Assembly (NCBI GenBank): GCA_023250255.1
Contig: JAHFBB010000058.1
Coordinates: forward strand, 1 to 6,399
Length of the DNA: 6,399 nt
Direction: 5' to 3'
Origin: Chloroflexota bacterium
GTDB taxonomy: Bacteria; Chloroflexota; Limnocylindria; QHBO01
Part shown: in pieces, positions 1 to 5,930 of the stretch
Layout of the letters: each line of letters opens with the position of its first letter
How positions within the stretch are numbered: position 1 is the first letter of the stretch
Notes under the pieces: model-generated
The model's database searches: none
What the model saw: the letters and a program-made list of their open reading frames with translations, nothing else
What the model was told of the DNA's origin: nothing
Position numbers and translations under genes: made by a program

Positions 1-1
1 C

Positions 2-283
2 TGGAAGGTCCGATTCCCGGCGTCGCTGCCGTACCCGTTCACCGCGTTGAAGATCACCGCCACCGCCAGCATCGTCGGGGCCATCGTGGCCGAGGGCCCG
101 GGGGGCATCCGAGACGGCCTGGGCCGCGCGCTCCTGTTCTTCGCGCAGCAGTACACCGTGGCCCCTGAGAAACTGTGGGGGGCCATCCTGTTCACAGCCA
201 TCCTCGGGATCCTGTTCTTTCTCATCGTGCGCGGGGTGGAGGTCTGGGTCCTTCGCAACCGGCCACAGGCATTGGCCGGATGA
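2..283 (+). CDS. ABC transporter permease, C-terminal part (5' end outside window)
   Basis: This is the last 93 residues of a binding-protein-dependent ABC importer permease; the reading frame is open to the window edge, so the start is missing. The visible part begins in the cytoplasmic coupling loop that contacts the ATPase (FPASLPY, the end of the family's I-x-LP pattern, followed by FTALK). It continues through a hydrophobic segment (about residues 16-34), a glycine-rich stretch ending in APEKLW, and a final membrane span (about 60-81) before a short basic tail. The same arrangement (PYFLTGLK, then IGAVVGE) is seen in the second permease downstream, so the two are homologous and probably form a heterodimeric channel. 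The stop codon overlaps the start of the ATPase gene (ATGA), showing translational coupling. The family assignment is solid; the substrate is inferred from the binding protein. Confidence 0.9.
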   Translation, partial: WKVRFPASLPYPFTALKITATASIVGAIVAEGPGGIRDGLGRALLFFAQQYTVAPEKLWGAILFTAILGILFFLIVRGVEVWVLRNRPQALAG

Positions 284-1134
284 CCGACAGCGCAGGCACC
301 GAGCCGGTCGTTCAACTCGCGGGAATCAGCAAGGAATTCGCCGCGACCGGGTCCTCCAAGGCAAAGCCCACCCTCGCCCTGAGCGACATCACCCTCGACA
401 TCCGCAGCGGCGAGTTCGTCTCGTTGATCGGTCCGTCCGGTTGCGGCAAGTCCACCCTGTTGCGACTGATCGGGGATCTGACTCATCCGACCAGCGGCAG
501 TGTCCAGATCAATGGCAAGCCAGCCGGCCAGGGACGACTGGACCGCGACTACGGGATGGTCTTCCAATCCCCCGCCCTGTTCGACTGGCGCAAGGTAGAA
601 GAAAACGTTCGCCTGCCGCTGGAGGTATTCGGGTTCGACCGGGCGAGCCAGGCCAAGCGGTCAGGCGAGATGCTCGACCTCGTTGGCCTGACCGATTTCG
701 CGGGCCACTACCCGTATCAACTTTCCGGCGGTATGCAGCAACGGGTGGCCATTGCCCGGGCCCTGGCGTTTTCGCCATCGCTACTCCTCATGGACGAGCC
801 CTTTGGCGCGCTGGACGAGATGACCCGCGAACGGATGAATTCCGAGTTGCTGAGCATCTGGGCCCGGACCGGAATCACGGTCGTGTTCGTCACCCATTCG
901 ATCCCCGAGGCCGTGTTCCTCTCCACCCGGGTGGCGATCATGAGCGCCCGGCCCGGGCGCATCACCCGGGTGGTGGACGTCAATCTGCCGCAGCCGCGCG
1001 GCCTGACCACCCGTGAAAGCAGCGGGTACTTCTCGCTGATCACCGAGGTCCGCGAAGCGCTCCGCGCCGGTGAGGGCGACGAGGCGCAGATCGCGTCGGC
1101 GGAGCGCACCGCGGCCGAAGGAACCGTTGGCTAG
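280..1134 (+). CDS. ABC transporter ATP-binding protein (nitrate/sulfonate/pyrimidine-type importer)
   Basis: This 284-residue cytoplasmic ATPase should power the importer encoded around it. All nucleotide-binding motifs are intact: Walker A GPSGCGKST (51-59), Q-loop VFQSPALFDW (94-103), signature LSGGMQQR (148-155), Walker B LLLMDEP (168-174), D-loop GALDE (176-180) and switch histidine in VTHSIPEAV (H206). Q-loop residues followed by LFDW and the HSIPEAVFL switch region are typical of the TauB/SsuB/ThiZ subfamily. I chose the ATG at 280, which overlaps the stop of the preceding permease as ATGA. The frame is open further upstream to 175, but that would add residues buried in the permease gene and ahead of the normal N-terminus. 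No strong Shine-Dalgarno is visible, consistent with coupled translation. A tail of about 40 residues follows the ATPase core and shows no recognised domain. Confidence 0.95.
   Translation: MTDSAGTEPVVQLAGISKEFAATGSSKAKPTLALSDITLDIRSGEFVSLIGPSGCGKSTLLRLIGDLTHPTSGSVQINGKPAGQGRLDRDYGMVFQSPALFDWRKVEENVRLPLEVFGFDRASQAKRSGEMLDLVGLTDFAGHYPYQLSGGMQQRVAIARALAFSPSLLLMDEPFGALDEMTRERMNSELLSIWARTGITVVFVTHSIPEAVFLSTRVAIMSARPGRITRVVDVNLPQPRGLTTRESSGYFSLITEVREALRAGEGDEAQIASAERTAAEGTVG
1117..1122 (+). promoter_or_regulatory. Ribosome binding site supporting the TTG start
   Basis: GAAGGA lies four bases before the TTG at 1127, inside the end of the ATPase gene. Neither the GTG at 1070 nor the one at 1151 has a comparable purine run. 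The spacing is a little short, so the start remains a preference, not a certainty. Confidence 0.5.
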
Positions 1135-1936
1135 GGCGAAGCCAGAAATCGTGGACGCTCTCCGCCGGTATCTGCCCGCCACCCTCATCGGGCTTGGGGT
1201 CCTGGTCGCCTGGGAGGTCCTGGTTCGGGTCAGTGGTGTCCAGGGGTTCGTCCTTCCCGCCCCATCGGCCATTTGGGCGGCATTGGTCGAGAACTGGACC
1301 GATGGTTACGCCATCTTCCCGGCGGCACGGGTGACCCTGTACGAATCAATGGGGGGACTGGCCATCGGTACGGTGCTGGGGGTCTCGACCGCGTTCATCG
1401 TCTCGCGTTTCCCGGCCTCACGGGACACCGTCCTGCCGCTGGCCATTGCCATCAACGCCATCCCGATCATTGCCTTCGCGCCGCTTGCAAATAACTGGTT
1501 CGGCATCCTGAGCCCCATCTCGAAAATGGCCATCGCGGCCACGCTGGTCTATTTCCCGGTGATGATCAACACCCTGCGCGGCCTGACCCAGATCGAGCCG
1601 GCCGCCCACGAACTGATGCGCTCCTATGCCGCGGGCGCGTCCGCCATCACCCGTCAACTCGAGATTCCGAACGCCCTCCCGTATTTCCTGACCGGACTCA
1701 AGGTGGCCACCACCCTGAGCCTGATCGGCGCGGTGGTGGGCGAGTACTTCGGCGGGCTGAGCGCGACCCTTGGCCGGGTGGTCGTGTCTGCCGCCAGTGC
1801 CCTCCGGTTCGACGTCACCTGGGCCGCCATCCTGATGGTCTCGGTGACCGGGATCGTGCTGTACCTGATGGTGGTCGGGCTTGAGCGGCTGCTCATTCCC
1901 TGGCATCCATCGGTCCGCGGAGAAACCCCGGCCTGA
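1127..1936 (+). CDS. ABC transporter permease (second permease of the importer)
   Basis: This 269-residue inner-membrane protein has about six hydrophobic spans (near 17-35, 75-95, 102-121, 134-150, 192-213 and 235-262). It carries the cytoplasmic coupling loop of binding-protein-dependent permeases at about 157-192, with G170 and the ALPYFLTGLK segment; the usual glutamate-alanine-alanine triplet is not conserved. VLPAPSAIWAAL (42-53) is the usual N-terminal hallmark of TauC/SsuC/ThiX-like permeases. The start is a judgement: TTG at 1127, preceded by GAAGGA at 1117-1122 and overlapping the ATPase stop by 8 bases. A GTG at 1070 would add an arginine-rich leader encoded inside the ATPase gene, and a GTG at 1151 would remove eight residues. 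It probably pairs with the partial permease at the window's left edge rather than forming a homodimer. Confidence 0.92.
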   Translation: MARAKPEIVDALRRYLPATLIGLGVLVAWEVLVRVSGVQGFVLPAPSAIWAALVENWTDGYAIFPAARVTLYESMGGLAIGTVLGVSTAFIVSRFPASRDTVLPLAIAINAIPIIAFAPLANNWFGILSPISKMAIAATLVYFPVMINTLRGLTQIEPAAHELMRSYAAGASAITRQLEIPNALPYFLTGLKVATTLSLIGAVVGEYFGGLSATLGRVVVSAASALRFDVTWAAILMVSVTGIVLYLMVVGLERLLIPWHPSVRGETPA

Positions 1937-2033
1937 TCGCCACCTGGCAACACGCGCGCGCAGAGCCGTCGGGCCGCATCGCTCCCTCGTAGAATCAACC
2001 CCACGGAGCCCACCTGGCCAGGGCCAATTGCAC

Positions 2034-2039
2034 GAGGAG
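2034..2039 (+). promoter_or_regulatory. Ribosome binding site for the binding-protein gene
   Basis: GAGGAG ends five bases before the ATG at 2045. It settles the start in favour of that ATG over the in-frame GTG at 2039, which overlaps the site itself. It is the clearest Shine-Dalgarno of the importer operon, fitting the need for more binding protein than membrane components. Confidence 0.75.
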
Positions 2040-2044
2040 TGGAG

Positions 2045-3157
2045 ATGAGGGTTATACGAGTTGTCACACCGCTGGCCGTCGGCGCCACCATGTTGCTGGC
2101 AGCCTGTTCGCCGGCCGCGGAGCCGGCATCCGTGCGCCTGCAGCTGCAGTGGACGGACCAGGCCCAGTTCGCCGGCTATTACGCCGCCGAGGAGCAGGGC
2201 TATTACGAAGATGAGGGACTGACCGTCGACATCCTGACCGGCGGCGGCGACATCGTGCCGCAGCAGGTAGGTTCGGCCGCAGACGGTCCTGAATTCACCA
2301 TCGCCTGGGTACCCAAGGTGCTCCAGGCGCGTGAGGCCGATTCGGACCTGGTGCAGATTGCCCAGATGTTCCAGAAGGCCCCGACCCTGTCGGTCACCTG
2401 GGCCGACAGCGGGATCAATGCCATTTCCGACTGGGCAGGCAAGAAAATCGGCGCCTGGCCGTTTGGCAACGAACTCGAGGTCCTGGCCTCCGCCAAGATC
2501 CTGGCCAACCTGACCGATGGGGTGGACTTCACCCGCGTCGAGCAGGACTTCGACATGAACGAGCTGATCGCCGCCCAGGATGGCTGCGCTGAGGCCGATA
2601 CCGACTGCGTCGATGTCGCCGAAGCAATGGTCTACAACGAGTGGGCGCAGCTCCTCGAAACCACCGATCCGAACACCGGCGAGCTCTATCAGCCCGACCA
2701 GTTCACGGTCTTCAACTTCAACGACCTCGGGACGGCCATGCTGCAGGACTCGCTGTGGGCCCGCGCGTCATGGCTCGCCGAGGACGGGAACGAAGACGTC
2801 GCCACCCGATTCCTGCGAGCGTCGTTCAAGGGCTGGATCTATTGCCGGGACAATCCCGCCGACTGTGTCCAGTACTCGATCGACCACGGCAGCATCTGGG
2901 GTGCCGGGCACCTGGCCTGGATGATGAACGAGGTCAATAACCTCATCTGGCCTGCGGCTGACGGGATTGGCGTCCTTGATCAGGACGCGTGGACCCAGAC
3001 GGTGGAGACGGCCATTGCCGCCGGCATCCTGACCGCTGAGCCGAGTGCCGATGCGTATCGGCTCGACCTGACACTGGCCGCGCTCGAGGGGCTTGATAAC
3101 GCGACCGGCACCGACTGGGAGAAGCCGGTCGTGGAGATCACCGCCGGCGGCGAGTAG
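2045..3157 (+). CDS. NMT1/THI5-like substrate-binding lipoprotein of the ABC importer
   Basis: This 370-residue exported protein should capture the solute and deliver it to the two permeases. It starts with a short basic end, a hydrophobic stretch and a lipobox LAAC, so C21 is the likely lipid-modified N-terminus. The mature part opens with LQLQWTDQAQFAGYYAAEE and GYYEDEGLTVDI (about 32-63), the signature of the NMT1/THI5-like periplasmic family that includes ThiY (formyl-aminopyrimidine, a thiamin precursor) and RibY (riboflavin). AMVYNEW (194-200) and the SFKGWIYCRDNP region (260-271) are also typical. Aromatic residues are abundant, as expected for an aromatic ligand, but I cannot tell pyrimidine from flavin. 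Beyond C21 there are only four cysteines, arranged as two pairs, C181/C188 and C267/C274, which may be disulfides. The gene sits 108 bases after the second permease, within the same operon or with added transcription of its own, and is followed by a strong terminator. Confidence 0.9.
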   Translation: MRVIRVVTPLAVGATMLLAACSPAAEPASVRLQLQWTDQAQFAGYYAAEEQGYYEDEGLTVDILTGGGDIVPQQVGSAADGPEFTIAWVPKVLQAREADSDLVQIAQMFQKAPTLSVTWADSGINAISDWAGKKIGAWPFGNELEVLASAKILANLTDGVDFTRVEQDFDMNELIAAQDGCAEADTDCVDVAEAMVYNEWAQLLETTDPNTGELYQPDQFTVFNFNDLGTAMLQDSLWARASWLAEDGNEDVATRFLRASFKGWIYCRDNPADCVQYSIDHGSIWGAGHLAWMMNEVNNLIWPAADGIGVLDQDAWTQTVETAIAAGILTAEPSADAYRLDLTLAALEGLDNATGTDWEKPVVEITAGGE

Positions 3158-3176
3158 TCGCCCGACCTGGACAAAT

Positions 3177-3209
3177 GGAAAGGCCCCCCGCGCCGCGGGG
3201 GGCCTTTCC
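3177..3209. terminator. Strong hairpin terminator, probably bidirectional
   Basis: A perfect 15-bp stem (3177-3191 with 3195-3209) closes on a three-base GCC loop. The outer part of the stem carries AAA on the left and TTT on the right, so either strand gives a GC-rich stem ending in a short U run, though there is no long T tract beyond the stem. It lies in the 53-base gap between convergent genes, 19 bases after the binding-protein stop and directly abutting the antiporter stop, so it probably ends transcription from both directions. Confidence 0.85.
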
Positions 3210-3210
3210 G

Positions 3211-4380
3211 CTATCCGGCGGAGAGATCCGGCTCCGCGCGCCGCAGGATGGGACCCATGACCGGCGGCACCAGAACCGCGGTCGCCACCACCATGGCCAC
3301 CACAACCGCGTAGCGTTCCGGGTTGAACGCGCCCGCCGCGAGCGCCATGCCGGCAATCAGGATCTCGACCTCCCCGCGCGGGACCATCCCCCACCCGATC
3401 AGCGCCGCCCGCCAGCGGCCGGTGCGGATGGCCCCCAGCCCGGCGCCCGCGAATTTGGCCACCACCGCTGTCAGGGTGAGGACTACCACCAACCCGAGCG
3501 CCTGGGGCGAGGTGAACACCGCTGGATCGACCTGCGCACCGACGAAGCCGAAGAAGAACGGGGTGAAGAACGCGGCCACCGGGGCGGTCTCGGCTTCGAG
3601 GGCATCACGTTCGCTGGACTCGCCGACCACCATCCCTGCCAGGAACGCCCCCACGATGGCCGCCAGGCCGATGGCCGCGGCCAGGGTCGCCAGCCCGAGC
3701 ATGACAATCATCCCGGGGAGGAACGGCGTCTCCGCGAATCGCGGAGCGGTCAGCAGTGACGGCCGCCGCGACAGGATCCCGGTGCCGGCCACGGTGACGA
3801 TGGCGATGAACGCCACCGCCAGCCCCAGGGCCAGGCCCAGTCCGGCGGGTGAGGTCCCGCCGCTGGCGATGCCCGCCAGGACCGCCACCAGCAACAGGGC
3901 CAGCACGTCGTCGATGACCGCTGCGCCCAGGATGATGCGCGCCGACCGGGTGCCGAGGGCGCCGAGCGCGCGGAGGGACGCCGAACTGATCCCGACCGAG
4001 GTGGCGGTCAGGGCGGCGGCCAGGAACAGGCGTCCGGTCTGGCTGAAATCGAGCAGAGTCGCCAGCCCGTAACCAGCGACGAACGGCACCGCCATCCCCA
4101 GGATGGCCACCGCCAGGGCGGTGCCGCCGACCTTCATGATCGCCCCCACCCGGGTGTGGACCCCCACCTCGAACAGGAGCAGGACCGCACCGATCTGGGC
4201 GAACAGGCTGGTCTCCGGCGTGATCTGGTACCAGCCCAGGACGGCCGGCCCCACCAGCAACCCGCCCAGGATCTCGCCCACGATCGAGGGCTGGCCGATC
4301 CGCTTGAACAGCTCGTCCCCGACCTTGGTGGCCAGCAGCAGGATGAACAGCGAGAACAGGGTGGTCGCCAGATCATCCAT
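3211..4380 (-). CDS. Cation/proton antiporter, CPA2 family (KefB/NapA-like membrane domain)
   Basis: This 389-residue, almost wholly hydrophobic protein has about 12-13 membrane spans and belongs to the Na+/H+ exchanger fold (Pfam Na_H_Exchanger). It should exchange Na+ or K+ for protons across the cytoplasmic membrane. Family marks are the early QPSIVGEILGGLLVGP (30-45), LLLFEVGV (67-74), the ion-binding pair in AAVIDDVLALLL with D157 and D158, GAFLAGMVVG (244-253), AKFAG with K309, and GMVPRGEVEILIAGMAL (331-347). Two adjacent aspartates are the pattern of electrogenic Na+/H+ antiporters such as Thermus NapA; K309 lies where NapA's partner lysine would be expected, an alignment made by eye. 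There is no C-terminal TrkA/RCK nucleotide-binding domain as in full KefB/KefC. The ATG at 4380 is chosen because AGGAG (4389-4393, minus strand) sits eight bases upstream; the frame is open further out to 4431, but through a hairpin. Ion specificity is unknown. Confidence 0.92.
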   Translation of the reverse strand: MDDLATTLFSLFILLLATKVGDELFKRIGQPSIVGEILGGLLVGPAVLGWYQITPETSLFAQIGAVLLLFEVGVHTRVGAIMKVGGTALAVAILGMAVPFVAGYGLATLLDFSQTGRLFLAAALTATSVGISSASLRALGALGTRSARIILGAAVIDDVLALLLVAVLAGIASGGTSPAGLGLALGLAVAFIAIVTVAGTGILSRRPSLLTAPRFAETPFLPGMIVMLGLATLAAAIGLAAIVGAFLAGMVVGESSERDALEAETAPVAAFFTPFFFGFVGAQVDPAVFTSPQALGLVVVLTLTAVVAKFAGAGLGAIRTGRWRAALIGWGMVPRGEVEILIAGMALAAGAFNPERYAVVVAMVVATAVLVPPVMGPILRRAEPDLSAG

Positions 4381-4388
4381 CGGTCTGT

Positions 4389-4393
4389 CTCCT
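4389..4393 (-). promoter_or_regulatory. Ribosome binding site of the antiporter gene
   Basis: AGGAG on the minus strand, eight bases before the ATG at 4380. It fixes the start codon and lies only about ten bases downstream of the U-rich end of the preceding hairpin, so the hairpin is close enough to influence translation as well as transcription. Confidence 0.75.
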
Positions 4394-4401
4394 ACAACAA
4401 C

Positions 4402-4427
4402 AAAAGGCTGCGCCCGGTGCGCAGCCT
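4402..4427 (-). terminator. Intrinsic terminator or attenuator ahead of the antiporter gene
   Basis: Read on the minus strand, a 9-bp stem (4427-4419 with 4413-4405, core GGCTGCGC/GCGCAGCC) with a five-base loop is followed by TTTTGTTGTTGT. This is a textbook Rho-independent terminator for the HAD gene, which stops at 4475. However, only about 20 bases remain before the antiporter start codon, too little room for a separate promoter downstream of the hairpin. Unless the antiporter depends on read-through, its own transcript must start upstream and contain this hairpin, making it an attenuator-like element. No alternative anti-terminator pairing was found by eye. Confidence 0.75.
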
Positions 4428-4448
4428 CCACCTGTGGCCGGCGATATC

Positions 4449-4462
4449 GGCCCGGCCGGGCC
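4449..4462. repeat. 14-base perfect palindrome between the HAD and antiporter genes
   Basis: GGCCCGGCCGGGCC is its own reverse complement. It lies 12 bases beyond the HAD stop codon and overlaps no gene; an 8-base palindrome, CGATATCG (4442-4449), touches it on the antiporter side. It could be a regulator-binding site or part of the leader structure. In GC-rich DNA such sequences also arise by chance, so function is unproven. Confidence 0.4.
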
Positions 4463-4471
4463 CGTGGGCGG

Positions 4472-4500
4472 AGTCTATCCGGCGGGGAACGCCTCGTCGA
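4472..4500 (-). promoter_or_regulatory. Possible promoter of the antiporter gene
   Basis: On the minus strand, TCGACG (4500-4495) and TAGACT (4477-4472) match the -35 and -10 consensus at four of six positions each, with an ideal 17-base spacer. The -10 overlaps the stop codon of the HAD gene. A transcript from here would begin near 4465 and carry the palindrome and hairpin in a leader of about 85 bases. Sites of this quality occur by chance, so this is tentative. Confidence 0.3.
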
Positions 4501-5119
4501 GCCGTTCGACCAGTTCGGTCAGGCTGTCCACCACCAGGGCGGGCGCGACATCCGGCGGCAGCTGCTGGATGGTGCCCCATGGCCCACGGCGCAGCCAGAC
4601 CGCGCGCATCCCGGCCGCCGCTGCCGGCAGGACGTCGTTATCCACCCGATCACCGACGTAGGCCACCGTGGCGGGGTCGGGGTCGCCAAGGAGTTCGAGC
4701 GTCCGTTGGAAGAACACCGGATCCGGCTTGCTGACACCGAGTTCCTCGCTCATGGCCATCACCTCGGCCTCGATGCCGGCCTCGTGCAGTTCATGAGTCC
4801 TCAGAGATGGCTGATTGGCAACAATGGCCAACCGGTAGCCCGCCTTCCGGAGGGCGCCCAGCGTCGGAATGGCGTCGGGGTACAGGTCCGTCGATAGGAA
4901 GCCACCCATCCGACGGTCGACCTCAGGCCAGAGCGTTTGCCAGGCCGGTACGCCCAACTCGACGAACAGGTCCCCGTGGTCGCGGCCCTGGGCGATCATC
5001 GCTCCGAGGGTCCCCATGACGGTGAACGGAGAGATCCCCAGCACCTCGCTCCACGTGGCCCAGACGCGCGTTTCGTCGATGAGCGTCTCACCAACGTCCA
5101 GGGCAACCCATCGGTCCAT
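4475..5119 (-). CDS. HAD-superfamily hydrolase-like protein with atypical motif I
   Basis: This 214-residue cytoplasmic protein has the haloacid dehalogenase fold. Motif I is LDVGETLIDE, with the nucleophile D8 present but the usual aspartate two residues later replaced by G10. Motif II, normally ending in Ser or Thr, reads IVANQ (99-103), with alanine in that place. Motif III is K131 in SKPDP, and motif IV is GDRVDND (156-162) with D157 and D162. A helical cap (about 15-80) lies between motifs I and II, as in subfamily I. Loss of the general acid/base aspartate is known in dehalogenase and phosphonatase branches, and GETL-type variants are, from memory, common in high-GC bacteria, so it may be a phosphatase or have another activity; the substrate is unknown. 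The start is the ATG at 5119, placing motif I at the usual distance from the N-terminus; no Shine-Dalgarno precedes it. It follows the anti-sigma-like gene by 55 bases. Confidence 0.85.
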   Translation of the reverse strand: MDRWVALDVGETLIDETRVWATWSEVLGISPFTVMGTLGAMIAQGRDHGDLFVELGVPAWQTLWPEVDRRMGGFLSTDLYPDAIPTLGALRKAGYRLAIVANQPSLRTHELHEAGIEAEVMAMSEELGVSKPDPVFFQRTLELLGDPDPATVAYVGDRVDNDVLPAAAAGMRAVWLRRGPWGTIQQLPPDVAPALVVDSLTELVERLDEAFPAG

Positions 5120-5127
5120 CGGCGCCG

Positions 5128-5155
5128 AGTATCGGTTATTCGAGGCTGATTCCAA
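5128..5155 (-). promoter_or_regulatory. Possible promoter giving a near-leaderless HAD mRNA
   Basis: On the minus strand, TTGGAA (5155-5150) and GATACT (5133-5128) are separated by 16 bases and match the -35 and -10 consensus at four of six positions each. The -10 ends eight bases before the ATG at 5119, so transcription would start at or within a couple of bases of the start codon. That agrees with the absence of a ribosome binding site. This is tentative, as the match is modest. Confidence 0.3.
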
Positions 5156-5174
5156 TCCGGAAAAGGTCGTGGAT

Positions 5175-5930
5175 TCAGTCGGCGAGGAACTGCTCGGCGA
5201 CGTCCTGGGCAGCCTCCAGTGTGGGTGCGCCCTCGATCCGCAAGGTCAGCCCGTCGTCCTCCCAGAAGAGAACGTTGCCGACGAGGCGAATGGTGCCCGC
5301 GACCGGGTCGCCTGCTGCATCGGTGTAGAAGAACCAATGCTCGCCGCCCTCGACCCACCAGGCCAGGCGGGGGCCGACCCGCGTAGTCACCACGAAACTG
5401 CCCTCGGAAATGATCTTGGTGAAATTCTCCGGACCGATGTCGGCGGAGAACTCCATGACCGCCAGGCCGATGCCGTCCGACCCAGTCGGGAAGCCCGGGA
5501 GGTCATCCCAGACGAGGGTGACCGTTCCGCCCCGGGGAACGTTGGTGAACAGGATGTGGTCCGCTGAATCGAGGTCGCCGTCCGGCAGGCGAATCGCGAA
5601 GCCGGCCTGTTGCTGGGCTTGCTCGAGACCCATCTCGGTGCCGAACCCCCGCTGGTCGGCAACGGTCACCGAAATCGGCGGCGACCCGAAACCGATGTGG
5701 ATGGCACCCGTGCCCAGCCCGACCGCGCCAACCGCTCCTCCGAGGACGACCAGGGACAGGCCGGCGAGGGCCAGGCTCCGCCGGAATGGCCGCCACGGCA
5801 GTGCCCGGCGAGCCGTCCCCGCCTGGTTGCGAATCTCACGGCCGACGGCCACCGCCAGGTCCGGCGTTTGCGGGAACGCCAATCCCCGACCCAGGTCGGC
5901 CAGGGCGATCTCCAGGCGTTCGTCAAACAT
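5175..5930 (-). CDS. One-pass membrane protein, probable anti-sigma factor of the adjacent ECF sigma
   Basis: This 251-residue protein has a cytoplasmic N-terminal part (1-51) containing AFPQTPDLAVAVGREI, a basic stretch WRPFRR (46-51), one membrane span (about 52-73) and an extracytoplasmic domain of about 175 residues. Its ATG overlaps the stop of the sigma factor by 8 bases, the usual arrangement for an anti-sigma factor that holds the sigma at the membrane until a signal arrives. The protein contains no cysteine, so it cannot be a classic zinc-binding (HxxxCxxC) anti-sigma factor. The C-terminal end (LVGNVLFWEDDGLTLRIEG, then LEAAQDVAEQFL) resembles the final strand-helix unit of DUF4367-type domains found on Gram-positive regulators; this is recognition by eye. 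The signal is unknown. Topology and coupling are well supported, the anti-sigma role is inferred from context, and a non-regulatory sigma-linked envelope protein is the alternative. Confidence 0.75.
   Translation of the reverse strand: MFDERLEIALADLGRGLAFPQTPDLAVAVGREIRNQAGTARRALPWRPFRRSLALAGLSLVVLGGAVGAVGLGTGAIHIGFGSPPISVTVADQRGFGTEMGLEQAQQQAGFAIRLPDGDLDSADHILFTNVPRGGTVTLVWDDLPGFPTGSDGIGLAVMEFSADIGPENFTKIISEGSFVVTTRVGPRLAWWVEGGEHWFFYTDAAGDPVAGTIRLVGNVLFWEDDGLTLRIEGAPTLEAAQDVAEQFLAD

Noticed and set aside
163..174. CTGAGA resembling the conserved core of a TPP riboswitch.
   Set aside because: It lies inside the permease coding sequence (APEKL) and none of the other conserved TPP helices or the second conserved segment follow it.
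175..279. N-terminal extension of the ATPase gene to an upstream in-frame start.
   Set aside because: It overlaps the permease gene completely, adds a sequence with no family similarity, and the ATGA overlap at 280 gives a normal-length protein.
1990..1995. TAGAAT as a -10 element for a separate promoter of the binding-protein gene.
   Set aside because: No recognisable -35 element lies 16-18 bases upstream and there is no extended -10 TG; the match alone is too weak to annotate.
1941..2018. Short direct repeat CACCTGGC at 1941-1948 and 2011-2018, plus a TGGCC/GGCCA symmetry at 2015-2026, in the gap before the binding-protein gene.
   Set aside because: Eight-base repeats and such symmetries are common in GC-rich DNA, and CACCTGG variants also occur within genes of this window.
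3323..4072. A 249-codon open frame on the plus strand.
   Set aside because: It runs antisense to the clearly genuine antiporter gene; its Ala/Arg/Thr-rich translation shows no domain and is a typical shadow frame of GC-rich DNA.
4869..5567. A 232-codon plus-strand open frame spanning the HAD and anti-sigma-like genes.
   Set aside because: It crosses two well supported minus-strand genes and the gap between them, and its translation has no recognisable features.
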